From Lelliottia nimipressuralis (GTDB lineage Bacteria; Pseudomonadota; Gammaproteobacteria; Enterobacterales; Enterobacteriaceae): a DNA stretch of 64,000 nucleotides. Location of the stretch: positions 248,001 to 312,000 of the forward strand of contig NZ_SOMG01000021.1 in the NCBI RefSeq assembly GCF_004402045.1, given 5' to 3'. Positions 18,238 to 29,177 of this stretch are shown here, piece after piece. Numbering within the stretch: position 1 is the first letter of the stretch; every line of letters starts with the position of its first letter. A program made the translations under genes and the position numbers. The notes under the pieces were generated by a model. It was not told where the DNA came from and made no database searches. It was given only the letters and a program-made list of their open reading frames with translations.

Positions 18238-19776
18238 TTATTTTAAATCCGCATCGTCAAAACTAAAGCCGGTGTCCGGCATGATGTAAAACCCGGTCAA
18301 CGCTTTGTTATGGGCTGACACCAGTTTCTCCACCACCAGCGGCACCCACGGTGACTCTTTCCAGATAATGTCCTGAGCGTCTTTGTAGAGGCGTGCCTTC
18401 TCTTCCGATTTGGTGGTTTTCAGCGCATCGGCCAGGTCTTTGTCCACCTGCGGGTTACTGTAGAATGCGGTATTGAACAGGGTTGGCGGCCAGTTCTGCG
18501 AGGCAAACAGCGGCGACAGCGCCCAGTCGGCTTCGCCGGTGGAGGCCGACCAGCCGGTGTAGAACATCCGCACGCCGCTCTCTTTCTGCCCTTTCCCTTC
18601 CACTTCTGCCGCACGTTGCCCGGCATCCATCGCGGTGACCTGCGCCTTAATACCCACCTGCGCCAGCTGCTGCTGGGTGAACTGCAGCACCTTCTGCGCA
18701 GTACTGTGATTATGCGACGACCACAGCGTGGTGCTAAACCCGTTCGGGAAGCCTGCCTCTTTCAGCAGCTCGCGCGCTTTGGCCGGATCGTACGGCCACG
18801 GCTGATAGCTCTGGGCATACGCGATAGCCGGCGGCAGCACGCCGGTGGCCGGAGTGGCATAGCCTGCGAAGGCCACTTTCACCAGCGCCTGGCGGTTAAT
18901 GGCGTAGTTGATGGCCTCACGCACCTTCGGGTTATCAAACGGCTTTTGCGTAACGTTCATGCTGATGTAGCGCTGCATGATCGACGGGCTGGCGACCAGC
19001 TCCAGCTTGCTGTTTTTCTGCAGAATCGCGGCCTGCTCATACGGGATCGGGAAGGCAAACTGCGCTTCGCCGGTTTGCAGCATCGCCGCGCGGGTGTTGT
19101 TATCCACCACCGGACGCCAGGTGATGGTGTCCAGCTTCGGCAGCCCCTGCTGCCAGTAGCCGCTGAATTTCTTCACCTTCACAAAGTCGGTCTGATTCCA
19201 GGTCACCAGTTCATACGGGCCGGTACCCACCGGGTGGAAACCAATCTCTTTACCGTATTTTTTCAGCGCGGCAGGAGAAATCATCGCCGTTGCCGGATGC
19301 GCCAGAATATTGATAAACGCGGAGAACGGCTCTTTCAGGGTGATTTTTACCGTCGTCGGGTCAACCACCTCGGTGCTGGCGATGTTTTTATACAGGTTAT
19401 AGCGCTTGAGGCTATTTTCCGGATTGCTGGCGCGATCGAGGTTAACCTTCACCGCTTCCGCGTTGAAATCGGTACCGTCCTGGAACTTCACGCCGGTTCT
19501 GAGCTTAATGGTATACACCAGCCCGTCGTCGGAGACGGTGTATCCCTCCGCCAGCACATTTTTCAGCTTCATCTCTTTATCCAGGCCAAAAAGCCCCTGG
19601 TAGAAAGATTTCGCCACCGCCTGCGACAGCGTGTCGTTGGCGTCATACGGATCGAGCGTGGTGAAATTAGAGCCGACGGCGACCACCACATCTTTGGCAG
19701 CGAACGCGGGGGCAGCGGCCAGGGCTGCCGTCACGCTCGCGGCTAACAACCATCTACGCGCTACAAATGTAACCAT
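18238..19776 (-). CDS. gsiB: Glutathione-binding periplasmic protein GsiB
   Basis: A 512-residue solute-binding protein of the peptide-binding class, delivering glutathione to GsiCD. The signal peptide (ending AAPAFA) is followed by the mature start [22 protein letters not shown]. The family pattern [19 protein letters not shown] occurs near residue 190. Length matches E. coli GsiB (YliB). It is five bases upstream of gsiC and 23 after gsiA. Confidence 0.95.
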   Translation of the reverse strand: MVTFVARRWLLAASVTAALAAAPAFAAKDVVVAVGSNFTTLDPYDANDTLSQAVAKSFYQGLFGLDKEMKLKNVLAEGYTVSDDGLVYTIKLRTGVKFQDGTDFNAEAVKVNLDRASNPENSLKRYNLYKNIASTEVVDPTTVKITLKEPFSAFINILAHPATAMISPAALKKYGKEIGFHPVGTGPYELVTWNQTDFVKVKKFSGYWQQGLPKLDTITWRPVVDNNTRAAMLQTGEAQFAFPIPYEQAAILQKNSKLELVASPSIMQRYISMNVTQKPFDNPKVREAINYAINRQALVKVAFAGYATPATGVLPPAIAYAQSYQPWPYDPAKARELLKEAGFPNGFSTTLWSSHNHSTAQKVLQFTQQQLAQVGIKAQVTAMDAGQRAAEVEGKGQKESGVRMFYTGWSASTGEADWALSPLFASQNWPPTLFNTAFYSNPQVDKDLADALKTTKSEEKARLYKDAQDIIWKESPWVPLVVEKLVSAHNKALTGFYIMPDTGFSFDDADLK

Positions 19777-19799
19777 TGTGTTCTCCTGCCTGTTGTAAG

Positions 19800-21671
19800 T
19801 TATAGCCGCGAAAAGGCGTTGTCCTGACGCGGAGGCGCCACAAAATGCCCCGGCCCGACCTCGCGCAGCGTGACACGCTCCACGGCCTCGCCGCGTTTAC
19901 GAATATTGCTCGGCATTTCATCCTGCAGCAGCACGCGCTGGCCGTGACGATGCGCCGGATCGGCAACCGGAACCGCCGCAATAAGCTTGCGGGTGTACGG
20001 ATGCTGTGGGTTCTCAAACACCGCTCTTCGCGGCCCGATCTCCACGATCTGCCCCATGAACATCACCGCCACGCGATGGCTGATGCGCTCGACCACCGCC
20101 ATATCGTGCGAGATAAACAGAAAAGCGATGCCCATATCCCGCTGTAAATCGAGCAATAAGTTGATGATTTGCGCCCGGATAGAGACATCCAGCGCCGAAA
20201 CGGATTCATCGGCGATCACCACTTTCGGGTTCAGCGCCAGCGCGCGGGCGATGCAGATACGCTGCCGCTGTCCGCCGGAAAACTCGTGCGGATAACGCCA
20301 TGCGTGCTCCGGCTTCAGGCCAACGCGCTCCAGCAGCCAGGCCACGCGACGCTGTGCCGCCTCGCCGTCGAGCAGGTTATGTACCCGCAGCGGCTCCATG
20401 ATCGAGTACCCCACCGTATGGCGCGGGTCGAGGGAGGCATACGGATCCTGAAAAATAAACTGAATATCCCGCCGCACCGCCTGCAGCTTGCTGTCCGGAA
20501 GGGTATCAATGCGTTCACCGTTAAAGGTAATACTGCCTTCCTGTGATTCCACCAGACGGAGCAACGCGCGCCCGGTGGTGGACTTACCGCAGCCGGACTC
20601 CCCCACCAGCGCCAGCGTTTCGCCCGGCCATAAATCAAAACTGACGTTCTCCACCGCATGCACTTCGCGCTTCACGCGATTCAACACGCCGCTGCGCAGC
20701 GGGAAACGGGTGACCAGATCGCGCACTTCCAGAATGGGCTTACCCGGCACCACGGTGTCCTGCTCGCGTTCGTCCTCCTCCTGCCCCGTCGCATCAAGAG
20801 AAATCAGCGGGAAGCGGCGCGGCAAATCACGGCCGTTCATGGCCCCAAGACGCGGGACCGCCGCCAGCAGTGCTTTGGTATAAGGATGGATGGGCGCGTG
20901 AAAAATCTGCTCAACCGGGCCGGTTTCCACCGCGTTGCCCTTGTGCATGACCAGCACGCGATCGGCGATATCGGCGACCACGCCCATATCGTGGGTGATG
21001 AATATCACCCCCATCTCCATCTCCTGCTGCAGCACTTTGATGAGCTGCAGGATTTGCGCCTGAATCGTCACGTCCAGCGCCGTCGTCGGTTCATCGGCGA
21101 TCAGCACCGCCGGACGGCAGGAGAGCGCCATGGCAATCATCACCCGCTGGCGCATGCCGCCGGAAAGCTGATGCGGGTAGCGCCCAAGAATGGCCTGCGC
21201 TTCCGGAATGCGCACCAGCTCCAGCATCCGTCTGGCTTCACTGAGCGCCTCATCGCCGCTCAGCCCCTGATGCAGGCGGATGGACTCGGCAATTTGTTCC
21301 CCCACCGGGAACACCGGATTCAGGGACGTCATCGGTTCCTGGAAGATCATGGCAATATCCGCCCCGCGAACGCCCTGCATCTGCGAGCCGCTCAGCTCAT
21401 TTAAATCAATGACCTGACGGTTGCGGCGGCGCAGGAGCATTTTTTCGCTGCTGATTTGCCCGCCCGTCTGCTCCAGCAGGCGCATCAGCGCCAGCGCGGT
21501 AACCGATTTACCGGAGCCAGACTCGCCAACAATCGCCAGCGTCTCGCCGCGCCTGAGCGAGAACGATAAATTCTGTACTGCGGGGATGAACTGCCGCTCT
21601 TCCTGAAACGCAATATTCAGTTGATGGACAGCCAGCACCTCGCGGTTGTCCAGCTCTTCACTGTGCGGCAC
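19800..21671 (-). CDS. gsiA: Glutathione ABC transporter ATPase GsiA
   Basis: A 623-residue double ATPase. Each half has Walker A (GESGSGKS near residue 55, GESGCGKS near 355), a signature (LSGGMRQR and FSGGQRQR) and Walker B (ADEPTTALD and ADESVSALD). It powers glutathione import through GsiC/GsiD. The second Walker B carries DES, usual for GsiA. It lies 11 bases after iaaA, consistent with one transcript. Confidence 0.95.
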   Translation of the reverse strand: MPHSEELDNREVLAVHQLNIAFQEERQFIPAVQNLSFSLRRGETLAIVGESGSGKSVTALALMRLLEQTGGQISSEKMLLRRRNRQVIDLNELSGSQMQGVRGADIAMIFQEPMTSLNPVFPVGEQIAESIRLHQGLSGDEALSEARRMLELVRIPEAQAILGRYPHQLSGGMRQRVMIAMALSCRPAVLIADEPTTALDVTIQAQILQLIKVLQQEMEMGVIFITHDMGVVADIADRVLVMHKGNAVETGPVEQIFHAPIHPYTKALLAAVPRLGAMNGRDLPRRFPLISLDATGQEEDEREQDTVVPGKPILEVRDLVTRFPLRSGVLNRVKREVHAVENVSFDLWPGETLALVGESGCGKSTTGRALLRLVESQEGSITFNGERIDTLPDSKLQAVRRDIQFIFQDPYASLDPRHTVGYSIMEPLRVHNLLDGEAAQRRVAWLLERVGLKPEHAWRYPHEFSGGQRQRICIARALALNPKVVIADESVSALDVSIRAQIINLLLDLQRDMGIAFLFISHDMAVVERISHRVAVMFMGQIVEIGPRRAVFENPQHPYTRKLIAAVPVADPAHRHGQRVLLQDEMPSNIRKRGEAVERVTLREVGPGHFVAPPRQDNAFSRL

Positions 21672-21682
21672 GCGTTGCCCCC

Positions 21683-22621
21683 TTATTCACGATAGATCCC
21701 CGTGCTCGGCTCATCGCCGGCATATCCCCAGGCGCGATACATCCCTTCGCTGTTAAACGGCAGGGCCACGTTGCCCTCGCGATCCACCGCAATGAGTCCG
21801 CCGACGCCGCCCAGGGCAGGCAGTTTCTCCATCACCACCCGCTCGCAGGCTTCACTGAGGCTCAAACCGCCGTAGTCCATCAGCGCGGTGATGTCATAGG
21901 CCGCGAGGGTGCGAATAAACACTTCCCCGGTGCCGGTACACGACACCGCCGCCGTCGCGTTATTGGCATAACATCCGGCCCCCGGCAGCGGGCTGTCGCC
22001 GACGCGTCCGGGCAGCTTGTTGGTCATGCCGCCCGTTGACGTCGCCGCCGCAAGGTTGCCTGCTTTATCGAGCGCCACCGCGCCGACCGTGCCCATTTTG
22101 GTGGTTTCATCCAGCGGCGCGCTGTGGTCAAGCTGCGTCATGCCCGCCGAACGGGCCTCCAGCAGCTGCTGGTAGCGCTCTTCCGTGGAAAAAAGATCGG
22201 GGGATACCGATTCCATCCCGTGTTCGAAGGCGAACCGCTCTGCGCCAGCGCCCGTGAGCAGCACGTGCGGGCTCTCTTCCATTACCAGACGCGCCGCCAG
22301 CACAGGATTACGCAGGCGACTAACGCCCGCCACGGCCCCCGCTTTCAGGGTGATACCGTCCATCACGCAGGCATCCAGCTCGTGCGTTTCATCCCGGGTA
22401 AAGACCGAACCGATCCCCGCATTAAATAACGGACACTCTTCCAGCAGCCGCACCGCCTCGGTAACCACATCCAGCGCGCTTTCGCCCGCCTCCAGCATTT
22501 TCTGGCCCGTTTCGACAATGGCGTACAGCGCGTCAATGTAACGCTTTTCCTGCTCGGGACTGAGCTGTGCTCGGGTGATTGCCCCGGCGCCACCATGAAT
22601 AGCGATTACCGCATTAACCAT
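21683..22621 (-). CDS. iaaA: Isoaspartyl peptidase / L-asparaginase IaaA
   Basis: An Ntn-hydrolase of about 312 residues that self-cleaves before the catalytic threonine in [11 protein letters not shown] (near residue 178). It hydrolyses isoaspartyl dipeptides and, weakly, asparagine. The conserved elements [41 protein letters not shown] and CTGTGE are present. Start codons at 22630 (GTG), 22627 and 22621 are possible; I chose 22621 because it begins the conserved sequence and has GGGTG upstream. It heads the gsi operon. Confidence 0.93.
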   Translation of the reverse strand: MVNAVIAIHGGAGAITRAQLSPEQEKRYIDALYAIVETGQKMLEAGESALDVVTEAVRLLEECPLFNAGIGSVFTRDETHELDACVMDGITLKAGAVAGVSRLRNPVLAARLVMEESPHVLLTGAGAERFAFEHGMESVSPDLFSTEERYQQLLEARSAGMTQLDHSAPLDETTKMGTVGAVALDKAGNLAAATSTGGMTNKLPGRVGDSPLPGAGCYANNATAAVSCTGTGEVFIRTLAAYDITALMDYGGLSLSEACERVVMEKLPALGGVGGLIAVDREGNVALPFNSEGMYRAWGYAGDEPSTGIYRE

Positions 22622-22809
22622 TCGCATCACCCGTTAGCCTGATTTGCGGCTTTTTCTATAAATATCATTATCGTCGATGAAACTTCAGATGATTTTTGAA
22701 TATAGAAAGACGCAACTGTGATGTAAAGCGTACACCCATCGGGTCATACAGTTAGCCGCACTTTTCTGCCATAATGAGCGCTTTCGTTGTTACTGTGCAG
22801 GAGCCCACC

Positions 22810-24042
22810 ATGGATTTTACCGCCGGACTGATGCCGCTTGAGACGGCACTCACGCAGATGCTTGACCGACTTTCTCCGCTGCAGGACGTTGAGACGCTGC
22901 CCCTCGTGCGCTGTTTTGGGCGTATTGCCGCGCGCGATATCGTCTCTCCGCTTAACGTGCCGGGATTCGATAACTCAGCGATGGACGGTTATGCGGTGCG
23001 ACTGGCGGATCTCCAGACGGGTAACGCCCTGCCTGTGGCAGGTAAAGCCTTTGCCGGTCAGCCGTTTAGCGGTGAATGGCCTGCGAGCACCTGCGTGCGT
23101 ATCATGACCGGCGCGCCGGTTCCGGCTGGCTGCGACGCCGTAGTAATGCAGGAAGAGACCGAACAGACCGACGACGGCGTGCGTTTTACCGCGAACGTTA
23201 AAGCGGGCCAGAACATCCGCCGCACGGGCGAAGATATCACGCTTGGCGCAACGGTCTTTGCCGCCGGACAGAAGCTGACGGTAGGTGAACTGCCCGTGCT
23301 GGCCTCCCTCGGCATCGCTGAAATCGACGTTATCCGTAAGGTGCGCGTCGCCGTTTTCTCCACCGGCGACGAACTGCAGCTTCCAGGGCAGCCGCTGCAG
23401 GACGGCCAGATTTACGACACCAACCGCCTGGCGGTACACCTGATGCTGGAGCAGCTGGGCTGCGACGTGATTAACCTCGGCATCATTCCTGACGATCCGG
23501 AAAAACTGCGCGCCGCGTTTATCGAGGCGGATAAGGCTGCAGACGTGGTCATCAGCTCGGGTGGCGTATCGGTTGGCGAAGCGGATTACACCAAAACCAT
23601 TCTTGAAGAGCTGGGCGAAATCGCCTTCTGGAAGCTGGCTATCAAGCCGGGCAAACCGTTCGCCTTTGGTAAGCTCACGCACAGCTGGTTCTGCGGCCTG
23701 CCGGGTAACCCGGTCTCTGCGGCACTCACCTTCTACCAGCTGGTGATCCCGCTGCTGGCGAAGCTTTCCGGCAACCGTGCCAGCCCGCTACCGGAACGCC
23801 AGCGCGTGCGTGCCGCCACGCGCCTGAAAAAATCACCGGGCCGTATTGATTTCCAGCGCGGCATTCTGGCGCGCAACGCGGACGGTGAGCTCGAAGTGAG
23901 CACCACCGGGCATCAGGGCTCACATATTTTCAGCTCCTTCAGCCAGGGCAACTGCTTTATCGTGCTGGAGCGCGAGCGCGGCAACGTGGAAGCGGGCGAA
24001 TGGGTTGACATCGAGCGCTTTAACCACCTGTTCGGAGGCTGA
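22810..24042 (+). CDS. moeA: Molybdopterin molybdenumtransferase MoeA
   Basis: A 410-residue cytoplasmic enzyme that inserts molybdate into adenylated molybdopterin in the last step of Moco synthesis. The conserved [12 protein letters not shown] appears near residue 55, [15 protein letters not shown] and RRTGEDI mid-protein, and the catalytic domain motif [13 protein letters not shown] with LPGNPVSA follows. The start at 22810 matches E. coli MoeA; 12 further upstream residues in frame are not conserved. Divergent from iaaA; moeB starts one base after its stop. Confidence 0.95.
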   Translation: MDFTAGLMPLETALTQMLDRLSPLQDVETLPLVRCFGRIAARDIVSPLNVPGFDNSAMDGYAVRLADLQTGNALPVAGKAFAGQPFSGEWPASTCVRIMTGAPVPAGCDAVVMQEETEQTDDGVRFTANVKAGQNIRRTGEDITLGATVFAAGQKLTVGELPVLASLGIAEIDVIRKVRVAVFSTGDELQLPGQPLQDGQIYDTNRLAVHLMLEQLGCDVINLGIIPDDPEKLRAAFIEADKAADVVISSGGVSVGEADYTKTILEELGEIAFWKLAIKPGKPFAFGKLTHSWFCGLPGNPVSAALTFYQLVIPLLAKLSGNRASPLPERQRVRAATRLKKSPGRIDFQRGILARNADGELEVSTTGHQGSHIFSSFSQGNCFIVLERERGNVEAGEWVDIERFNHLFGG

Positions 24043-24043
24043 C

Positions 24044-24796
24044 ATGACGGTGGAGCTGAGCGACCAGGAGATGATGCGCTACAACCGCCAGATTGTGCTG
24101 CGCGGGTTTGACTTCGAGGGCCAGGAAGCGCTTAAGGCAGCGAGCGTGCTGGTCGTCGGCCTGGGCGGTCTGGGCTGCGCCGCCGCGCAGTACCTCGCTG
24201 CGGCGGGCGTGGGCAGGATGACGCTGCTGGATTTTGATACCGTGTCGGTGTCTAACCTGCAGCGCCAGACGCTGCACAGCGACGCGACGGTTGGCCAGCC
24301 GAAGGTGGACTCTGCCCGCGCGGCGCTGGCCCGCATCAACCCTAATTGTGAATTCACCCTGATTGACGCGATGCTGGATGACGACGCGCTGTTCGCGCAG
24401 ATTGCCCTGCACGATCTGGTGCTCGACTGCACCGACAACGTGGCTATCCGCAATCAGCTAAACGCGGGCTGTTTTGCCCATAAAACGCCGCTGGTTTCCG
24501 GGGCGGCGATCCGCATGGAGGGGCAAATTAGCGTCTTCACGTACGCTGAGGGTGAACCCTGCTACCGCTGCCTGAGCCGTCTGTTTGGCGAAAATGCGCT
24601 GACCTGCGTCGAGGCAGGCGTGATGGCGCCATTGGTCGGCGTGATTGGCTCACTGCAGGCGATGGAAGCGATCAAGGTTCTGGCACATTACGGTACGCCA
24701 GCGGCGGGGAAAATCGTGATGTACGACGCGATGACCTGCCAGTTCCGCGAGATGAAGCTGATGCGTAATCCGGGATGTGAGGTTTGCAGCCAGTAA
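24044..24796 (+). CDS. moeB: Molybdopterin-synthase adenylyltransferase MoeB
   Basis: A 250-residue E1-like enzyme that adenylates the C-terminus of MoaD so it can receive sulfur for molybdopterin. The nucleotide loop GLGGLGCAAAQYLAAAG is near residue 38, the catalytic region LDCTDNVAIR near 130, and two CxxC zinc pairs are visible (CYRC, and CEVC at the C-terminus). A ribosome site lies within the end of moeA (GGAGG), so the two are coupled. A BIME follows. Confidence 0.95.
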   Translation: MTVELSDQEMMRYNRQIVLRGFDFEGQEALKAASVLVVGLGGLGCAAAQYLAAAGVGRMTLLDFDTVSVSNLQRQTLHSDATVGQPKVDSARAALARINPNCEFTLIDAMLDDDALFAQIALHDLVLDCTDNVAIRNQLNAGCFAHKTPLVSGAAIRMEGQISVFTYAEGEPCYRCLSRLFGENALTCVEAGVMAPLVGVIGSLQAMEAIKVLAHYGTPAAGKIVMYDAMTCQFREMKLMRNPGCEVCSQ

Positions 24797-24800
24797 AAAA

Positions 24801-24876
24801 GTCGGGTGGCGGCTTCGCCTTACCCGACCTACAGCGGCTCGAACGTAGGCCGGGTAAGCGTCAGCGCCACCCGGCA
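24801..24876. repeat. BIME after moeB
   Basis: Two inverted REP units (GTCGGGTGGCGGC... and ...GCGCCACCCGGCA) sit between the convergent ends of moeB and fsaA. One arm has TCGGG in place of CCGGG. Confidence 0.9.
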
Positions 24877-24882
24877 ACAGCA

Positions 24883-25545
24883 TCAGATAGACGTCCGTCC
24901 AAACGCCCCCTGCCAGTCCTGCTCAAACTTCACAATCGCCGCATCCACGGCGGGTGATGTAATAAACTGCTGCGCCACGTCCAGCGGCAGCGTAATAGAC
25001 TCACAGCCTGCCAGCAGGCAGTCCAGCGCCTGACGCGGGGTTTTAAAACTCGCGGCCAGCACTTTTGACTGCGGGGCATGCAGCGTCAGCAGCTGCTGTA
25101 ATTCCACTACGGTCTGGATCCCGTCCCCGCCCTGCGCGTCCACGCGGTTAACGTATGGGGCAACATACTCTGCGCCCGCCAGCGCCGACAGCATCCCCTG
25201 GGCTGCGCCATACACTGCCGTGCCCAGCGTCGGGATCCCTTCTGCTTTCAGCATCTTGATTGCCGCCAGCCCTTCTGCGCTCACCGGCACTTTCACCACC
25301 AGATCGTTAATGATGGCGCGCAGCTTACGCGCATCTTCCACCATACCTTCCGCGGTAGTCGCCATCACCTGAGCGAACAGACGGCCTTTGCCGCCCAGCG
25401 CGTCGTGCAACGCCGGCAGCAGCTCGTCCAGCGGCGTTTTACCAGCCGCCACAATGCTTGGGTTGGTAGTCACGCCTGCCAGCGGAAAAATACGCGCCAG
25501 CTTTTTGACTGCCGCAACGTCAGATGTGTCGAGATAAAGTTCCAT
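24883..25545 (-). CDS. fsaA: Fructose-6-phosphate aldolase FsaA
   Basis: A 220-residue class I aldolase of the transaldolase family, the same length as E. coli FsaA. It cleaves fructose-6-phosphate or the 1-deoxy sugar phosphate into glyceraldehyde-3-phosphate and dihydroxyacetone or hydroxyacetone. The Schiff-base lysine is in VVKVPV near residue 85; TTNPSI and the C-terminal DWQGAFGR are intact. The start at 25545 has GAGGGTG upstream. It is divergent from ybiY-ybiW, and a shared FNR-like site lies in the 128-base gap, which supports joint anaerobic sugar metabolism. Confidence 0.94.
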   Translation of the reverse strand: MELYLDTSDVAAVKKLARIFPLAGVTTNPSIVAAGKTPLDELLPALHDALGGKGRLFAQVMATTAEGMVEDARKLRAIINDLVVKVPVSAEGLAAIKMLKAEGIPTLGTAVYGAAQGMLSALAGAEYVAPYVNRVDAQGGDGIQTVVELQQLLTLHAPQSKVLAASFKTPRQALDCLLAGCESITLPLDVAQQFITSPAVDAAIVKFEQDWQGAFGRTSI

Positions 25546-25603
25546 GATGTCACCCTCAAAATTAGCCTGCACTTACCCTATCACGACAAAACCTGCTCAA
25601 GAG

Positions 25604-25617
25604 TTGACCTGCATCAA
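25604..25617. promoter_or_regulatory. FNR-like box between fsaA and ybiY
   Basis: TTGAC-CTGC-ATCAA differs from the FNR consensus TTGAT-N4-ATCAA by one base. It sits about 57 bases before ybiY and 59 before fsaA. Anaerobic activation would suit the oxygen-sensitive glycyl radical enzyme downstream. Confidence 0.5.
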
Positions 25618-25673
25618 GATAACTTTCATTAGAAAGTAATTTAATCTTCATATGCAAGATGAGAGGCGAAATC

Positions 25674-26573
25674 ATGATCTTCAATATTCAGCGTTACTCT
25701 ACCCACGATGGCCCCGGTATTCGTACCGTGGTGTTCCTGAAAGGCTGCTCGCTGGGCTGTCGCTGGTGCCAGAACCCGGAAAGCCGCTCCCGCAGCCGGG
25801 ACGTGCTGTTTGATGCGCGTCTGTGCCTGGACGGCTGCGACTTGTGCCAGCAGGCGGCACCGGGCTGTATCGAACGCGCGCTGAACGGGCTGGTCATTCA
25901 CCGTGAGAAGCTTGATGACGCCACGCTCAACGCCCTCACCGACTGCTGCCCGACGCAGGCGCTCACCGTCTGCGGTGAAGCGCAGCAGGTGGAAGACATT
26001 ATGGCAACCGTGCTGCGCGACAAGCCCTTTTACGATCGCAGCGGCGGCGGGATCACCCTCTCGGGTGGCGAGCCCTTTATGAACCCGGAGCTTGCACATG
26101 CCCTGTTTAAAGCCAGTCATGAGCAAGGTATCCATACCGCGGTTGAAACCTGTCTTCACGTCCCGTGGCGCTATATCGAGCCCTCTTTACCGTACGTCGA
26201 CCTGTTCCTCGCCGACCTGAAGCACGTGGACGGTGAGGTGTTCAAGCAGTGGACGGACGGTTCGGCTAAGCGGATCCTGGACAACCTGAAACGCCTTGCC
26301 GCGGTCGGGAAAAAAATCACCATCCGCGTGCCGCTGATCCAGGGCTTTAACGCCGATGAAGCGTCCGTAACCGCCATTACCAATTTCGCTGCCGACGAAC
26401 TCGGCGTCGACGATATTCATTTTCTGCCATACCACACGCTGGGCATGAACAAGTACACCCTGCTCGGCCAACCCTACTCTGCCCCTGACAAACCGCTGGA
26501 TAACCCTGCCCTGCTGGACTTCGCGCAGCAGTACGCCTGCCAGAAAGGGTTAACTGCGACCTTACGAGGATAA
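25674..26573 (+). CDS. ybiY: Glycyl-radical-enzyme activating enzyme YbiY
   Basis: A 299-residue radical-SAM protein that generates the glycyl radical on its partner YbiW. The SAM cluster motif is CSLGCRWC (near residue 30). A cysteine-rich insert (CLDGCDLC and CCPTQAL) probably holds extra iron-sulfur clusters, usual for activases other than PflA. The start at 25674 agrees with YbiY; a possible GTG/ATG 15 bases upstream is less conserved. It ends four bases before ybiW, so the two are one operon. Confidence 0.93.
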   Translation: MIFNIQRYSTHDGPGIRTVVFLKGCSLGCRWCQNPESRSRSRDVLFDARLCLDGCDLCQQAAPGCIERALNGLVIHREKLDDATLNALTDCCPTQALTVCGEAQQVEDIMATVLRDKPFYDRSGGGITLSGGEPFMNPELAHALFKASHEQGIHTAVETCLHVPWRYIEPSLPYVDLFLADLKHVDGEVFKQWTDGSAKRILDNLKRLAAVGKKITIRVPLIQGFNADEASVTAITNFAADELGVDDIHFLPYHTLGMNKYTLLGQPYSAPDKPLDNPALLDFAQQYACQKGLTATLRG

Positions 26574-26577
26574 ACTT

Positions 26578-29010
26578 ATGACAACCCTGAATCTCAACAC
26601 CCTCAGCGAGCGCATTAAAGCGCACAAAACGGCCCTCGTACATATCGTCAAGCCGCCGGTCTGTACCGAGCGCGCGCAGCATTACACCGAAATGTATCAG
26701 CAGCACATGGACAAACCGATCCCGGTGCGTCGTGCCCTGGCGCTGGCGCACCACCTGGCTGAGCGTACCATCTGGATCAAACACGATGAGCTCATCATCG
26801 GTAACCAGGCAAGCGAAGTGCGCGCCGCGCCAATCTTCCCGGAATACACCGTCTCCTGGATTGAGAAAGAGATCGACGATCTGGCCGACCGTCCGGGCGC
26901 GGGTTTTGCGGTGAGCGAAGAGAATAAGCGCGTTCTGCATGCGATTTGCCCGTGGTGGCGCGGCCAGACGGTACAGGATCGCTGCTACGGCATGTTCACC
27001 GACGAGCAGAAAGGCCTGCTGGAAACCGGCATTATCAAAGCCGAAGGCAATATGACCTCCGGCGATGCGCACCTGGCAGTTAACTTCCCGCTGGTGCTGG
27101 AGAAAGGTCTCGACGGCCTGCGCGCCAAGGTGGCCGAACGCCGCTCGCGCATCAACCTGACGGTGCTGGAAGACCTGCACGGCGACCAGTTCCTGAAAGC
27201 AATTGATATCGTGCTGGACGCGGTGAGCCTGCACATCAAACGCTTTGCCGACCTGGCGCGTGAAATGGCCTCCACCGAAACCCGCGAAAGCCGTCGCGAC
27301 GAACTGCTGGCCATGGCGGAAAACTGCGACGTGATTGCCCATGAGCCGCCAAAAACCTTCTGGCAGGCGTTGCAGCTGTGCTACTTCATCCAGCTGATCC
27401 TGCAGATTGAGTCCAACGGCCACTCTGTGTCGTTTGCCCGGATGGACCAGTATCTCTATCCGTTCTACCGCCGCGACGTGGAGCTGAACCAGAGCCTCGA
27501 CCGCGAGCACGCCATCGAGCTGCTGCACAGCTGCTGGCTGAAGCTGCTGGAAGTAAACAAGATCCGCTCCGGCTCGCACTCAAAAGCCTCTGCCGGTAGC
27601 CCGCTGTACCAGAACGTGACCATCGGCGGCCAGAAGCTGGTGAACGGTGAGGCGATGGACGCGGTGAACCCGCTTTCCTATGCCATTCTGGAATCCTGCG
27701 GCCGCCTGCGCTCCACCCAGCCGAACCTGAGCGTGCGTTACCATGCGGGCATGAGCAACGACTTCCTCGACGCCTGCGTGCAGGTGATCCGCTGCGGCTT
27801 TGGGATGCCGGCGTTTAACAATGATGAAATCGTGATCCCGGAATTCATCAAGCTTGGCATCGAGAAAGAAGACGCCTATGACTATGCCGCCATCGGCTGC
27901 ATTGAAACCGCCGTCGGCGGCAAGTGGGGCTATCGCTGCACCGGCATGAGTTTTATCAACTTCGCCCGCGTGATGCTGGCCGCGCTGGAAGGCGGCCGCG
28001 ACGCCACCAGCGGCAAGGTGTTCCTGCCGCAGGAGAAAGCGCTCTCTGCCGGTAACTTCGATAACTTTGAAGAGGTGATGGCTGCCTGGGATACCCAGAT
28101 CCGTTACTACACCCGTAAATCCATCGAGATCGAGTACGTGGTGGATACCATGCTGGAAGAGAACGTCCACGATATTCTCTGCTCGGCGCTGGTGGACGAC
28201 TGCATCGAACGCGCGAAAAGCATCAAACAGGGCGGCGCGAAGTATGACTGGGTCTCCGGCCTGCAGGTGGGGATCGCCAACCTTGGCAACAGCCTGGCGG
28301 CGGTGAAAAAACTGGTGTTCGATCAGGGTGTAATCGGTCAGCAGCAGCTGGCGGCCGCGCTGGCGGATGACTTCGACGGCTTGACCCATGAGCAGCTGCG
28401 TCAGCGCCTGATTAACGGCGCGCCGAAGTACGGCAACGACGACGATAGCGTGGACATGCTGCTGACGCGTGCCTATCAGACCTACATTGAAGAGCTGAAG
28501 CAGTACCACAACCCGCGCTACGGCCGCGGCCCGATTGGCGGTAACTACTACGCCGGGACATCCTCAATCTCTGCAAACGTGCCATTTGGTGCGGCGACGA
28601 TGGCTACCCCGGACGGACGCAAAGCGCACACCCCGCTGGCAGAAGGCGCAAGCCCGGCGTCCGGTACGGACCATCTCGGCCCGACGGCGGTGATCGGCTC
28701 CGTGGGTAAACTGCCTACCGAGGCGATTCTGGGCGGCGTGCTGCTTAACCAGAAGCTGAACCCGTCGACGCTGGAAAACGACAGCGATCGCCAGAAGCTG
28801 ATGGTGCTGCTGCGCACCTTCTTCGAGGTGCATAAAGGCTGGCATATTCAGTACAACATTGTTTCTCGCGAAACCCTGCTCGAGGCGAAGAAACACCCGG
28901 ACCAGTATCGTGACCTGGTCGTGCGCGTCGCGGGCTACTCGGCGTTCTTCACCGCCCTGTCGCCGGATGCGCAGGACGATATTATTGCGCGTACAGAGCA
29001 TACGCTGTAA
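26578..29010 (+). CDS. ybiW: Glycyl radical enzyme YbiW
   Basis: An 810-residue pyruvate-formate-lyase-like enzyme with the two diagnostic sites. A catalytic cysteine lies in AAIGCIETAVGG (near residue 440), and the glycyl radical loop is VRVAGYSAFF near the C-terminus. It is not a classical PFL, because a single cysteine rather than the CC pair is present. From memory, YbiW-type enzymes have been linked to 1,5-anhydroglucitol-6-phosphate breakdown, whose 1-deoxyfructose product FsaA could cleave; this fits the neighbouring fsaA but remains inference here. It is activated by YbiY. Confidence 0.9.
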   Translation: MTTLNLNTLSERIKAHKTALVHIVKPPVCTERAQHYTEMYQQHMDKPIPVRRALALAHHLAERTIWIKHDELIIGNQASEVRAAPIFPEYTVSWIEKEIDDLADRPGAGFAVSEENKRVLHAICPWWRGQTVQDRCYGMFTDEQKGLLETGIIKAEGNMTSGDAHLAVNFPLVLEKGLDGLRAKVAERRSRINLTVLEDLHGDQFLKAIDIVLDAVSLHIKRFADLAREMASTETRESRRDELLAMAENCDVIAHEPPKTFWQALQLCYFIQLILQIESNGHSVSFARMDQYLYPFYRRDVELNQSLDREHAIELLHSCWLKLLEVNKIRSGSHSKASAGSPLYQNVTIGGQKLVNGEAMDAVNPLSYAILESCGRLRSTQPNLSVRYHAGMSNDFLDACVQVIRCGFGMPAFNNDEIVIPEFIKLGIEKEDAYDYAAIGCIETAVGGKWGYRCTGMSFINFARVMLAALEGGRDATSGKVFLPQEKALSAGNFDNFEEVMAAWDTQIRYYTRKSIEIEYVVDTMLEENVHDILCSALVDDCIERAKSIKQGGAKYDWVSGLQVGIANLGNSLAAVKKLVFDQGVIGQQQLAAALADDFDGLTHEQLRQRLINGAPKYGNDDDSVDMLLTRAYQTYIEELKQYHNPRYGRGPIGGNYYAGTSSISANVPFGAATMATPDGRKAHTPLAEGASPASGTDHLGPTAVIGSVGKLPTEAILGGVLLNQKLNPSTLENDSDRQKLMVLLRTFFEVHKGWHIQYNIVSRETLLEAKKHPDQYRDLVVRVAGYSAFFTALSPDAQDDIIARTEHTL

Positions 29011-29015
29011 AAAAA

Positions 29016-29089
29016 TGCCCGGTGGCGCTGCGCTTACCGGGCCTACTCCTCCCTCCGTAGGCCGGGTAAGGCGAAGCCGCCACCCGGCT
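29016..29089. repeat. BIME after ybiW
   Basis: Two inverted REP units (TGCCCGGTGGCGC... and ...AGCCGCCACCCGGC) lie just after the ybiW stop and before the ybiV promoter region. Both show the normal core. Confidence 0.88.
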
Positions 29090-29177
29090 TTCTGACTTTC
29101 ATTCGAAATTAAATTTGTGCTCCCCGTCACCTTGTTATTAGAATGTTTCAAAACGCAGTGACCCAGGAGCGCAATGT

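Noticed and set aside
18616-19746. 376-codon forward ORF opposite gsiB
   Set aside because: Arginine/histidine-rich shadow typical of the antisense frame of a GC-rich gene.
26377-27579. 400-codon reverse-strand ORF across ybiY-ybiW
   Set aside because: Low-complexity mirror of two recognised genes; no domain and no start signal.
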